Below, in pieces: positions 6,230 to 13,477 of a stretch of 13,490 bases of DNA. The stretch comes from Solirubrobacteraceae bacterium (GTDB lineage: Bacteria; Actinomycetota; Thermoleophilia; Solirubrobacterales; Solirubrobacteraceae), in contig JADGIB010000068.1 in assembly GCA_019683665.1 (NCBI GenBank), forward strand, positions 1 through 13,490. The letters are read 5' to 3'. Made by a program: the position numbers and the translations under genes. The notes beneath the pieces are model-generated. The model saw only the letters and a list, made by a program, of their open reading frames with translations. It made no database searches and was not told the origin of the DNA. Every line of letters begins with the position of its first letter. Within the stretch, counting starts at the first letter, position 1.

Positions 6230-6928
6230 ATGTCCACCGAGACGGAGGAGCAGGCCGGGCACGAGCTCGGCCTGCGCGAGCGCAAGAAGCAGCGCACGCG
6301 GGCGACCATCCTGCGCGTCGCCAACGAGCTGTTCCTCGAGCGCGGCTTCCACGGGACGACGATCCGCGACATCGCCGACGCCGCCGAGGTCTCCCCGCGC
6401 ACGGTGTCGGCGTACTTCCCGGTCAAGGAGGAGCTCGTCTTCCACGACCACGAGGAGGTCGTCCGCCGGCTCGAGCGCCGGCTCGTCGACCGGGCCCCGG
6501 GCGAGTCGGTGACCGACGCCCTGCGCGCCTGGATCGCCGACATCCTCGAGACGATCCAGCGCGACATCGACCTCGAGGCGATGCGCTGCCGGCGCGAGCT
6601 CATCGAGTCCGACCCGGCGCTGCGCGTCTACGAGCGCGGCCTGCTGGAGCGCTTCGAGCGGATCATCGCCCGCGCGGTCGCCGACGACCTCGGCCTGCCG
6701 CCGAACGAGCTCGTCCCGGCGATGGTCGGGGCGGCGACGATCGCCGCGCTCGACGCGCTCGGGCGCGAGCTGAAGACGGCCGCCGGCTGCACCCCGGCCG
6801 AGCTCGTCCCCCAGATGCTCGACCTCGTCGACCAGGCGATGATCTTCATCGGCGGCGGGGTCGAGGCCCTCAACGCCCAGCCCGAGGGGACCGTCCCCCG
6901 CGTGACGAAGGCGGACGCCGACCGCTAA
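6230..6928 (+). CDS. TetR/AcrR family transcriptional regulator
   Basis: A 232-residue one-component repressor. The N-terminal DNA-binding domain covers about residues 16-63 (QRTRATILRVANELFLERGF, then HGTTIRDIADAAEVSPRTVSAYFPVKEELV). The helix-turn-helix is IRDIADAAEVSPRTVSAYF, a classic TetR signature. The C-terminal two thirds is helical and poorly conserved, as expected for the ligand-binding and dimerisation domain. ATG at 6230 was chosen over an in-frame ATG at 6188, because the earlier start would lie inside the palindrome and upstream of the -10-like element; the mRNA then appears leaderless. Divergent from the MMPL exporter, it probably represses both that gene and itself through the repeats at 6162-6206 and is released by a hydrophobic ligand exported by the pump. 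Its stop codon lies inside the iron box of the following operon, so read-through into that operon is possible. Confidence 0.93.
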   Translation: MSTETEEQAGHELGLRERKKQRTRATILRVANELFLERGFHGTTIRDIADAAEVSPRTVSAYFPVKEELVFHDHEEVVRRLERRLVDRAPGESVTDALRAWIADILETIQRDIDLEAMRCRRELIESDPALRVYERGLLERFERIIARAVADDLGLPPNELVPAMVGAATIAALDALGRELKTAAGCTPAELVPQMLDLVDQAMIFIGGGVEALNAQPEGTVPRVTKADADR

Positions 6929-6943
6929 GTTAGGCAGCCCTAA
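6925..6943 (+). promoter_or_regulatory. DtxR/IdeR-type iron box at the start of the siderophore uptake operon
   Basis: CTAAGTTAGGCAGCCCTAA matches the 19-base DtxR/IdeR consensus TTAGGTTAGGCTAACCTAA, as I recall it, at 14 of 19 positions, including the central GTTAGGC block and the terminal CCTAA. It overlaps the tetR stop codon (6926-6928) and ends on the first base of the permease ATG. A metal-loaded DtxR/IdeR dimer here would block initiation, giving iron-repressed expression. Site position next to an iron-siderophore transporter supports the call; the regulator itself is not in the window. Confidence 0.7.
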
Positions 6944-7983
6944 TGGCTGCCTGCCCGCCGACCGCGCCGGCCTCCCGCGTGCGCGCCGCCCGGCCGCCGC
7001 GCGCGCTCGCCCTCGGCCTCGCGGCCGCCGTCCTCGTCCTCCTCGCCGGCGCGAGCGTCGCGGTCGGGACGCGGTCGATCGACCTGGCGACCGTCGTCGA
7101 CGCGCTCCTGCACGGCGGCCACGGCGAGGAGGGCGTCATCGTCCGCGACCTGCGGGTCCCGCGGACGCTGCTGGGCCTCGCCGTCGGCGTCGCGCTCGGC
7201 CTGGCCGGGGCGCTCATGCAGGCGCTGACCCGCAACCCGCTCGCCGACCCGGGCCTGCTCGGCGTCAACGCCGGCGCCGCGGCCGCGGTCGTCGTCGCCG
7301 TCGGCCTGCTCGGCGTCGGCTCGCTGACCGGCTACGTGTGGTTCGCGTTCGCCGGCGCCGCGCTCGCGGCGGTCGTCGTCCACGCGATCGGCGCCGCCGG
7401 CCGCGGCGGCGCCGGCCCCGTCCGCCTCGCCCTCGCCGGCACCGCGGTCACCGCCGCGCTGACCGCGTTCACCCAGGCGGTCACGCTCATGGACCGCGAC
7501 GCGTTCGACCGCTGGCGGGCCTGGTCGGTCGGCGCGCTCGGCGGCCGCGACGCCGACACGCTCGCCCAGGTCGCGCCGTTCCTCGTCGCCGGGGCGCTGC
7601 TCGCGCTCGCGCTCGGCCGGGCCCTGAACGCGATCGCCCTCGGGGACGAGACCGGCCGCGCGCTCGGCGCCCGGGTCGGCCGCACGCGCCTGCTCGGCGC
7701 GCTCGCGGTCACGCTCCTGTGCGGCGCGGCGACCGCGGCCATCGGCCCGATCCTCTTCGTCGGGCTGACCGTGCCGCACGTCGCGCGGGCGATCGCCGGC
7801 GCCGACCAGCGCTGGGTGCTCGCCTTCTCGACGGTGCTCGCCCCCGCGCTCCTGCTCGCCGCCGACGTCGTCGGGCGGGTCGTCGCCCGTCCCGGGGAGC
7901 TGCAGGCCGGGATCGTGACCGCCCTGCTCGGCGCGCCCGTGTTCATCGCGATCGTGCGCCGCCGGAGGATCGCGCGCCTGTGA
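6943..7983 (+). CDS. FecCD-type permease of an iron-siderophore ABC transporter (first subunit)
   Basis: A 346-residue inner-membrane permease of the FecCD/BtuC family, which forms half of the channel for ferric siderophores or, less likely, cobalamin or heme. Family landmarks are R-D-L-R-V-P-R (68-74), the conserved TRNPLADPGLLGVNAGA (96-112), the cytoplasmic coupling segment A-L-G-D-E-T-G-R-A-L-G near residue 230 and GPILFVGLTVPHVAR near 270. Hydrophobic stretches fit about ten membrane helices. The ATG at 6943 has no Shine-Dalgarno and directly follows an iron box, so the transcript may be leaderless. A GTG at 6979 is a possible later start, since the first 20 residues are Ala/Pro/Arg-rich and poorly conserved. 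The stop overlaps the start of the second permease (GTGA), indicating translational coupling. Regulation by iron is inferred from the operator. Confidence 0.93.
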   Translation: MAACPPTAPASRVRAARPPRALALGLAAAVLVLLAGASVAVGTRSIDLATVVDALLHGGHGEEGVIVRDLRVPRTLLGLAVGVALGLAGALMQALTRNPLADPGLLGVNAGAAAAVVVAVGLLGVGSLTGYVWFAFAGAALAAVVVHAIGAAGRGGAGPVRLALAGTAVTAALTAFTQAVTLMDRDAFDRWRAWSVGALGGRDADTLAQVAPFLVAGALLALALGRALNAIALGDETGRALGARVGRTRLLGALAVTLLCGAATAAIGPILFVGLTVPHVARAIAGADQRWVLAFSTVLAPALLLAADVVGRVVARPGELQAGIVTALLGAPVFIAIVRRRRIARL

Positions 7984-9044
7984 GCGCGCCGGTCCCCGCC
8001 GTCCGCGCGCCGGCGGTCCGCTCTCCCGGCGGCCGCCTGTCGCTGCGCGTCCACCGCCGCGGCGCGCTCGTCTGCGCCGCGCTCGCCGCGGCGGCCGTCG
8101 CGGCCGCGCTCGCCGGGCTGGCGCTCGGCGACTACCCGCTGTCGCCCGGCGAGGTCGTCGCCGCGCTCGCCGGCCGCGGCGACGGCCCGGCCGACGTCAT
8201 CGTCACCGAGCTGCGCCTGCCGCGGGTCGTCTGCGCGCTCGCCGTCGGCGCCGCCCTCGGGGTGGCCGGCGCGATCTTCCAGCGCCTCACCCGCAACCCG
8301 CTCGGCAGCCCGGACGTCATCGGCGTCACGTACGGGTCGGCGGCGGGCGCGGTCGCGATGATCGTCGCCGTCGGCGCCCGGCAGAGCGCGGTGTCGGCCG
8401 GGGCGCTCGGCGCCGGCCTGGCCACGGCGGCGGCCGTCCACCTCCTGGCGCGGCGCGACGGGGCGGTCCAGGGCTACCGGCTCGTGCTCGTCGGGATCGG
8501 CGTCAGCGCGATGCTGCTCGCCGTCATCGACTCCCTGCTCGCGCGCGGGCGCATCGAGGAGGCCCGGGAGGCGGCGGTGTGGATCGCCGGCAGCCTGGAC
8601 GGGCGCGGCTGGGCGCAGGCGACGCCGCTCGTCGCCGCGCTCGCCGTGCTCCTTCCCGCCGCGCTGGCCCTCTCGCCGCGCCTGGCGGTGCTCGAGCTCG
8701 GCGACGACGCCGCGGCCGCGCTCGGCGTGGCGGTCGAGCGCACGCGGCTGGCGCTGATCGTCGTCGCCGTCGCGATCGCCGCGGCGGCGACCGCGGCCGC
8801 GGGCCCGATCGCGTTCGTCGCGCTCGCCGCCCCGCAGATCGCGCGGCGCCTGACCCGCACCCCCGGCCCCGGCCTCGTCGGCGCCGCGCTGACCGGGGCG
8901 CTGCTGCTCCAGGCCGGCGACCTCGCCGCGCAGCGGCTCCTCGCGCCCGACCAGCTCCCGGTCGGGATCGCGACCGGCGCGCTCGGCGGCGTCTACCTGG
9001 CCTGGCTGCTGGCGAGCGAGCGGCGCGGGCGGAGGCGCGCGTGA
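7980..9044 (+). CDS. FecCD-type permease of an iron-siderophore ABC transporter (second subunit)
   Basis: A 354-residue permease paralogous to the preceding one; the two would form the heterodimeric membrane channel. It shows the same landmarks: V-T-E-L-R-L-P-R (75-82), the conserved TRNPLGSPDVIGVTYGS (104-120), the coupling segment L-E-L-G-D-D-A-A-A-A-L-G and GPIAFVALAAPQIARRL towards the C-terminus. About ten membrane helices are apparent, after a Pro/Ala-rich N-terminal tail. The GTG at 7980 overlaps the TGA of the upstream gene by the GTGA arrangement, and the next gene begins the same way, so the three genes are translated as a coupled unit. The family alone does not separate ferric siderophores from cobalamin or heme, but the iron box upstream favours iron. 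Confidence 0.93.
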   Translation: MSAPVPAVRAPAVRSPGGRLSLRVHRRGALVCAALAAAAVAAALAGLALGDYPLSPGEVVAALAGRGDGPADVIVTELRLPRVVCALAVGAALGVAGAIFQRLTRNPLGSPDVIGVTYGSAAGAVAMIVAVGARQSAVSAGALGAGLATAAAVHLLARRDGAVQGYRLVLVGIGVSAMLLAVIDSLLARGRIEEAREAAVWIAGSLDGRGWAQATPLVAALAVLLPAALALSPRLAVLELGDDAAAALGVAVERTRLALIVVAVAIAAAATAAAGPIAFVALAAPQIARRLTRTPGPGLVGAALTGALLLQAGDLAAQRLLAPDQLPVGIATGALGGVYLAWLLASERRGRRRA

Positions 9045-9847
9045 GCGGCGACCGCCTGCGCGCCGCGGGCCTGCGCCTCGCCTACGACGGGCGCGTCGTC
9101 GTCGACGACCTGTCGGTGTCGATCCCCGACGGCGGCCTCACGGTCGTCGTCGGGCCCAACGCGTGCGGGAAGTCGACGCTGCTGCGCGGGCTGGCGCGGA
9201 TGCTCAGGCCGCGGGCCGGCGCCGTCCTGCTCGACGGCGCCGCGATCACGGCGCAGCCGTCCAAGCGCGTCGCGCGCCGGCTCGGGCTGCTGCCGCAGAG
9301 CCCGGTCGCGCCCGACGCGATCACGGTCGGCGACCTCGTCGCCCGCGGCCGCTACCCGCACCAGGGGCTCCTGCGCCAGTGGTCGGCCGACGACGAGCGC
9401 GCGGTGGCCGAGGCGCTCGCCGCCACCGGCACGGCCGAGCTCGCCGACCGGCCGGTGGACGAGCTGTCGGGCGGCCAGCGACAGCGGGTGTGGCTGGCGA
9501 TGGCGCTGGCCCAGGAGACGCCGATCCTCCTGCTCGACGAGCCGACGACGTTCCTCGACATCGCCCACCAGGTCGAGGTGCTCGACCTGCTGGCGGAGCT
9601 GCGCGAGCAGCGCGGCCACACGCTCGTCGCGGTCCTCCACGACCTCAACCACGCCTGCCGCTACGCGACGCACCTGATCGCGATGCGCGACGGGCGGATC
9701 GTCGCCCAGGGGCCGCCGGGGGAGATCGTCGACGCGGCGCTCGTCGAAGCGGTGTTCGGGCTGCGCTGCCAGGTCATCGACGACCCGCAGACCGGGACGC
9801 CGCTGGTCGTGCCCGCCGCCCGCGACGGGGCGCGGCGGCGGGCCTGA
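9041..9847 (+). CDS. FepC-type ATP-binding protein of an iron-siderophore ABC transporter
   Basis: A 268-residue ABC ATPase that powers the two permeases. Visible motifs: Walker A G38-P-N-A-C-G-K-S-T46, Q-loop Gln86 (LGLLPQSP), the family-typical VGDLVARGRYPHQG (96-109), signature LSGGQRQR (142-149), Walker B ILLLDEP (162-168) with the catalytic Glu167, D-loop TTFLD, and switch His200 in AVLHDLNHA. The order and the RGRYPH element are characteristic of the FepC/FhuC group. The start is GTG at 9041, overlapping the upstream TGA as GTGA; an in-frame upstream extension exists only as a shadow inside the permease gene. It is the last gene of the operon. No substrate-binding lipoprotein is found in the window, so that component must be encoded elsewhere. 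Confidence 0.95.
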   Translation: MSGDRLRAAGLRLAYDGRVVVDDLSVSIPDGGLTVVVGPNACGKSTLLRGLARMLRPRAGAVLLDGAAITAQPSKRVARRLGLLPQSPVAPDAITVGDLVARGRYPHQGLLRQWSADDERAVAEALAATGTAELADRPVDELSGGQRQRVWLAMALAQETPILLLDEPTTFLDIAHQVEVLDLLAELREQRGHTLVAVLHDLNHACRYATHLIAMRDGRIVAQGPPGEIVDAALVEAVFGLRCQVIDDPQTGTPLVVPAARDGARRRA

Positions 9848-9859
9848 CCCCGGCGGGGC

Positions 9860-11257
9860 TCACCCGGACGCCGCCGGCTCGACCGGGGCCGGCGCAGCCT
9901 CGGCGACGGCCGCCTCGAGCACGCCGGCCAGCCGCTGGGCGACCGCCGGCCAGGCGAACCGCTCGTGGGCGGCCCGCTCGGCGCGCGCCGCGCGCCGGCG
10001 GCGCTCGGGCTCGTCGTCGATCGCCTCGACGAGCGCGTCGACGAGCGCGGCGCGGTCGTCGGGGGCGAACAGCCAGCCGGTGTCGCCGTCGTCGACGATC
10101 CGGGCCGGGCCGAGCGCGGCGGCGGCGACCGGCGGCACGGCGCAGGCCATCGCCTCGACGAGCACCTGGCCGAAGCTCTCGCGCGCGGAGGCGAGCACGA
10201 GCAGGTCGGCGGCCTGCAGCAGCTCCGGCAGCTCGCGCTGGTCGTACCAGCCGGCGAGCAGGACGCCGTCGGCGCCGATCCGGTCGACCGTCTCGGCCGG
10301 GTGCTCGCCCTCCCACTCGCCCGGGTGGCCGCCGACGATGACGAGCGTCGCCGGGGTGCGCGTGCGGGCGCGGGCCTCGGCGAACGCCTCGATGAGGAGC
10401 GGCAGCCGCTTGACCTCGGTGAAGCGGCCGACGTAGAGGAGCACGCGGCCGCGCAGCATCGCGTCGACGGTCGCCGCGTCGTAGCGGACGCTGCCGGCGG
10501 GCTGCCCGGGGCGCCACCCGCGCGGCGCGTCGACGAGCGCGCGGGTCCACACGGCGCGGCGGTCGGCGGTGCCGGGGCCGAAGACGGTCGGGTCGAAGCC
10601 GTTGGGCAGCCCGACGATCCGCTCGGGCTCGACCTCCAGCAGGGCGGCGGCGCGGTCGGCGTTGCCGGGGGCGACGACGAGCCGCCGCGCGCGCTGCGCC
10701 CAGCCGCGCAGCCGGCCGGCCCAGGCGTCGGCGTGCGGCCACGGCGCGCCGCGGCCGATCGCCTCGAGCATGAGCAGCTCGGTCCCGTGGATCTGGGCGA
10801 CGACCGGCACGCCGGGCGCGACGCGCTCGGCGGCCGCGTTCAGCGGCGTGAGGTGGTGGAGGTGCAGGACGTCGGCCTCGGCGGCGCCGGCCGCCTCGAG
10901 CGCCGCCGCCCAGGCGTCGACCTGGCGGCGGTAGAGGTCGTCGCCGAGCGCGGCGAAGACGCGGTCGGACGCGCCGGGGCGGTCCTCGAACGACGGCTGC
11001 AGCGGCCCGGTCCCGGCCGGCCCCTCGTAGGCCAGCGGGTCGGGGGCCGACAGGGCGGGGGTGAAGTCGACTTCGCGCAGGGGCAGGCCCGCGTAGAAGC
11101 GGCGCGCGTCGCCCAGGCCGCCGGGCTCGTCGTGGCGCGAGCCGGCCACGAGCGTGACGTCGTGGCCGAGGGCGGCGAGCCCTCCGGTGAGCGCACGCGT
11201 GACGTACGCGGATCCTCCGCGCGGAAAGAACAGCGTTCCGCAGACGATCCTCAGCAC
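9860..11257 (-). CDS. glycosyltransferase family 4-like (GT-B fold)
   Basis: A 465-residue glycosyltransferase that should transfer a sugar from an activated donor to a glycan, lipid or small molecule. The N-terminal half begins at the first Rossmann strand (LRIVCGTLFFPRGGSAYVT), has the glycine-rich loop for the acceptor and ADVLHLHHLTPLN (128-140), and carries HGTEL at 158-162. The C-terminal donor domain has V-G-R278-F-T-E-V-K283-R, LVIVGGHPGEWEG and the E-x7-E motif E360-S-F-G-Q-V-L-V-E368, all typical retaining GT4 features. The long segment around 65-125 appears specific to this subgroup. The start is GTG at 11257, directly before the first strand, with no clear Shine-Dalgarno. It lies 42 bases after the phosphodiester-glycosidase gene on the same strand, with a strong hairpin between them, and converges on the ABC ATPase gene 12 bases away. 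Donor and acceptor are unknown. Confidence 0.9.
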   Translation of the reverse strand: MLRIVCGTLFFPRGGSAYVTRALTGGLAALGHDVTLVAGSRHDEPGGLGDARRFYAGLPLREVDFTPALSAPDPLAYEGPAGTGPLQPSFEDRPGASDRVFAALGDDLYRRQVDAWAAALEAAGAAEADVLHLHHLTPLNAAAERVAPGVPVVAQIHGTELLMLEAIGRGAPWPHADAWAGRLRGWAQRARRLVVAPGNADRAAALLEVEPERIVGLPNGFDPTVFGPGTADRRAVWTRALVDAPRGWRPGQPAGSVRYDAATVDAMLRGRVLLYVGRFTEVKRLPLLIEAFAEARARTRTPATLVIVGGHPGEWEGEHPAETVDRIGADGVLLAGWYDQRELPELLQAADLLVLASARESFGQVLVEAMACAVPPVAAAALGPARIVDDGDTGWLFAPDDRAALVDALVEAIDDEPERRRRAARAERAAHERFAWPAVAQRLAGVLEAAVAEAAPAPVEPAASG

Positions 11258-11271
11258 GGACTTCGAGTCTA

Positions 11272-11289
11272 GGCGCCGCCCGCGGCGCC
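11272..11289 (-). terminator. perfect GC hairpin between the glycosidase and glycosyltransferase genes
   Basis: GGCGCCGC-CC-GCGGCGCC is a perfect inverted repeat with 8-base arms. On the minus strand it starts about 10 bases after the stop of the NAGPA-domain gene (11300) and ends 14 bases before the GTG of the glycosyltransferase. It could terminate or attenuate transcription between two genes that otherwise look like an operon. No T-tract follows (the next bases are TAGACT), so the role is uncertain. Confidence 0.4.
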
Positions 11290-11299
11290 CCGGCGCGCG

Positions 11300-12079
11300 T
11301 CAGGCGGCGGACTCGAAGACGAGCGCGGTGGAGATCGGTCGCCCGTCGAGGAGCTCGATGCCGTGCTGCTCGCGCGGGCGGTTGACGAGCTCGCCGTGGC
11401 AGACGAGCGAGGCCGAGCCGCCGCCATCGAGGTTCAGCGCGCTGTGCGCGCCCATCCCGACGAGCGCGTCGGCGAGCTCGCCGAGCGTCATCCCGGCCTC
11501 GTCGGCGTGGCGCCCGTCGCAGCAGACGGCGAGCACGCGGTCCTCGGTCAGCGCCAGCGCGCAGCGCGGGTGGCGCCCGTCGCTGATGTCGGAGTCGAAC
11601 TGGGCGGCGCCGGCGGTGAAGCCCTCGTCGTCGCCGTCGGTGATCGCGCTGGCGCCGTCGCGGACGAGCAGCGGGCCGGCCTGCAGGAGGTCGCCGCCGG
11701 GCGCGGCGGGCAGGTCGGGCCGGCGGGCGATCGCCATCGCGCCGTCGTCGGCGACGTGGAGGCACGCCCGCTGGGCGCCCCACGGGGCCAGGAACGGGAC
11801 GTGCTCGACCGGCCGCCCGCCGATGCGCAGCTCCCCGAGCGGCGCGTTGTGGGGGCGGACGAAGAAGCCGCCGACGATCGCGTGCGCGACCGACGTCTCC
11901 CGGCACCAGCGCACGAGCGTGCGCGGCTCCTCCAGCCGGGCCACCCGGACCCGGACGCGGTCGCGGGGGAAGGCGGCGACGTGCAGAGAGGTCAGCGCCC
12001 CGTCGGGGAGGACGTGGCGGACGCTGGCCACCGCGGGGTCGAGCTCCGCGGGGAGCGCGTGAGGGGCGGACTGGGGCAT
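11300..12079 (-). CDS. phosphodiester glycosidase (NAGPA-domain) family protein
   Basis: The 259-residue product carries the NAGPA domain, named after the mammalian enzyme that uncovers mannose-6-phosphate by hydrolysing a GlcNAc-phosphodiester; bacterial members are thought to cleave phosphodiester-linked sugars. The landmarks appear in order: A-I-V-G-G-F-F-V (67-74), LLQAGPLLVRDG (131-142), the RCALALTEDRVLAVCCDGR strands (172-190), GMTLGELADALVGMGAHSAL (196-215) and the signature NLDGGGSASLV (216-226). The domain fills the protein. ATG at 12079 was chosen over an in-frame GTG at 12172, whose extra 31 residues are Arg-rich and unlike the domain. Neither start gives a signal peptide, which is odd because many relatives are exported. 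The gene precedes the glycosyltransferase on the same strand, so both may act on one glycan (inference). The exact substrate cannot be told. Confidence 0.85.
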   Translation of the reverse strand: MPQSAPHALPAELDPAVASVRHVLPDGALTSLHVAAFPRDRVRVRVARLEEPRTLVRWCRETSVAHAIVGGFFVRPHNAPLGELRIGGRPVEHVPFLAPWGAQRACLHVADDGAMAIARRPDLPAAPGGDLLQAGPLLVRDGASAITDGDDEGFTAGAAQFDSDISDGRHPRCALALTEDRVLAVCCDGRHADEAGMTLGELADALVGMGAHSALNLDGGGSASLVCHGELVNRPREQHGIELLDGRPISTALVFESAA

Positions 12080-12181
12080 CGGGTCTTCGGTCCGGAGGGC
12101 GCGACGGTAGCGATCCGTCCGGCGGACGGCGTGGTCAACCGAGAACCCCGCCGCCGCCCGGCGGTTACGCACGTCAACGGA
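12080..12181 (-). promoter_or_regulatory. upstream region of the NAGPA-domain gene with a 15-base palindrome
   Basis: This 102-base gap lies between the CoA-transferase stop and the glycosidase start. On the minus strand TTGACC (12133-12138) resembles a -35. The hexamer 17 bases on, GATCGC (12110-12115), is a poor -10. CCGTCCGGCGGACGG (12115-12129), a palindrome with 7-base arms and a 1-base centre, lies in that spacer and could be an operator. Repeats of this size arise by chance at this GC content, so the call is weak. Confidence 0.3.
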
Positions 12182-13477
12182 TCATCGACGCAGGCGATGC
12201 GGTCGCGGCAGGATCCCGGTCTCGATCGCCTCGCGCTCGAGGTCGTCGCGGACGTCCGGGTGGGCGATCGCGATGAGCGCCCGCGCCCGCTCGGCCAGCG
12301 ACCGGCCGCGCAGCCGCGCGATCCCGTACTCGGTGACGACGTGGTCGACCGTGTTCTTCACCGTCGTGACGACCGACCCGGGCGTCAGGTGGGTGCGGAT
12401 GCGGCTGCGGCCCTTCGACGTCGTCGCGTGCAGGACGAGGAACGCCTTGCCGCCGCGCGAGTACATCGCCCCACGGGCGAAGTCGGCCTGGCCTCCGCTG
12501 GCCGACCAGTAGCGCCCGGCGATCGTCTCCGACGCGCACTGGCCGTAGAGGTCGACCTCGGTCGTCGCGTTGATCGAGATGAACGCGTCCTCGAGCCCGA
12601 TCCGCCGCGGGTCGTTGACCATGTCGACCGGCAGCATCTCGACCGAGCCGTTGTCGTGCAGCCAGTCGTAGAGGTGGCGGGTGCCCAGGCAGAACGTGCC
12701 GACGACCTTGTTCGGCCGCTTGCGCTTGCGGGTGCCGGTGACGACGCCGCGCTCGACGAGGTCGACGATGCCGTCGCCGATGAGCTCGGTGTGGACGCCG
12801 AGGTGGCGGTGGTCGCGCAGGCGGCTGAGCAGCGCGTTCGGGATCCCGCCGATGCCGACCTGGATCGTGGCGCCGTCGGGGACCTCGGCGGCGACGAGCT
12901 CGGCGATCCGCTCGTCGCGCTCGTCGGGCTCGATCGGCGGCATCTCGACGAGCTCGTGGTCGGACTCCGTCCAGCCCACGATCTGCGAGACGTGGATCTG
13001 GTTGAGGCCGAACGTCCGCGGCATGTGCGGCGTCACCTCGAGGAAGAACGGCACGTGCCCGATGAGCGGCGCGACGTAGTCGGCATTCGTGCCGAGCGTG
13101 AAGTAGCCGTGGCGGTCGGGCGGGCTGGCCGCGGCGATGACGAGCGTGCAGTCGGTCGACTCGCGCAGCGTCCGCGGCATCTCCGAGAAGTTCGCCGGGA
13201 CGAGGTCGACCTCGCCGTCCCAGTAGGCCTGGCGGGTCGCCTGGGAGAGGAAGTAGCTGACGTGGCGGAGGTGGTCGCCGCACTCGCCGCGGATGTAGGG
13301 CCGCTCGCGCAGCGCGTGCATCTGGTGGATGCGCACGTCGCGCAGCGCCTCGTGGTTGGCCTCGAGCGCGTCGAGGAGGGCGACCGGCTCGCCGTTGGCG
13401 AGCGGGACGATGACGTCAGCGCCGGGCGGGACGTGGTCGAGGACGGCGTCGGGCGGGACGGGGGCCGGGGTCGGCAT
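12182..13477 (-). CDS. acetyl-CoA hydrolase/transferase family CoA-transferase (4-hydroxybutyrate CoA-transferase-like)
   Basis: The 431-residue protein belongs to the family of acetyl-CoA hydrolases, acetate/succinate CoA-transferases and 4-hydroxybutyrate CoA-transferase (AbfT, 438 residues). These enzymes move CoA between carboxylic acids through a glutamyl-CoA intermediate. The two-domain order is visible: the N-terminal half ends near NQIHVSQIVGW (159-169), and the C-terminal half has GIGGIPNALLSRL (208-220), LGVHTELIGDGIVDLVERG (226-244), ISINATTEVDLYGQ (300-313) and GGQADFARGAMYSRGGKAFL (328-347). E231 in V-H-T-E-L aligns with the catalytic glutamate of the family (E238 of AbfT as I recall). 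Length is complete and all domain blocks are intact. ATG at 13477 begins a short Pro-rich leader; AAGGGG lies only two bases upstream. The acid substrate pair is not predictable from sequence. Its promoter lies beyond the window. No metabolic partner is adjacent, so the pathway is open. Confidence 0.92.
   Translation of the reverse strand: MPTPAPVPPDAVLDHVPPGADVIVPLANGEPVALLDALEANHEALRDVRIHQMHALRERPYIRGECGDHLRHVSYFLSQATRQAYWDGEVDLVPANFSEMPRTLRESTDCTLVIAAASPPDRHGYFTLGTNADYVAPLIGHVPFFLEVTPHMPRTFGLNQIHVSQIVGWTESDHELVEMPPIEPDERDERIAELVAAEVPDGATIQVGIGGIPNALLSRLRDHRHLGVHTELIGDGIVDLVERGVVTGTRKRKRPNKVVGTFCLGTRHLYDWLHDNGSVEMLPVDMVNDPRRIGLEDAFISINATTEVDLYGQCASETIAGRYWSASGGQADFARGAMYSRGGKAFLVLHATTSKGRSRIRTHLTPGSVVTTVKNTVDHVVTEYGIARLRGRSLAERARALIAIAHPDVRDDLEREAIETGILPRPHRLRR

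Noticed and set aside
7338..7979. N-terminal extension of the second permease
   Set aside because: The extension is an Arg-rich shadow of the first permease; the GTG at 7980 gives the standard family length and a GTGA overlap.
9850..9877. CCGGCGG and CCGCCGG inverted repeat between the ABC ATPase and the glycosyltransferase
   Set aside because: Seven-base arms with a 14-base loop that extends into the glycosyltransferase coding end; no T-tract and expected by chance in this composition.
9774..11906. Long minus-strand open frame overlapping the glycosyltransferase and glycosidase genes
   Set aside because: Arg/Pro/Ala-rich low-complexity translation crossing two well-supported genes in another frame; a typical artefact of very high GC.
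12080..12172. GTG start giving the NAGPA-domain protein 31 more residues
   Set aside because: The extra residues are Arg-rich and unlike the domain, and they would cover the likely promoter; the ATG at 12079 starts close to the domain.
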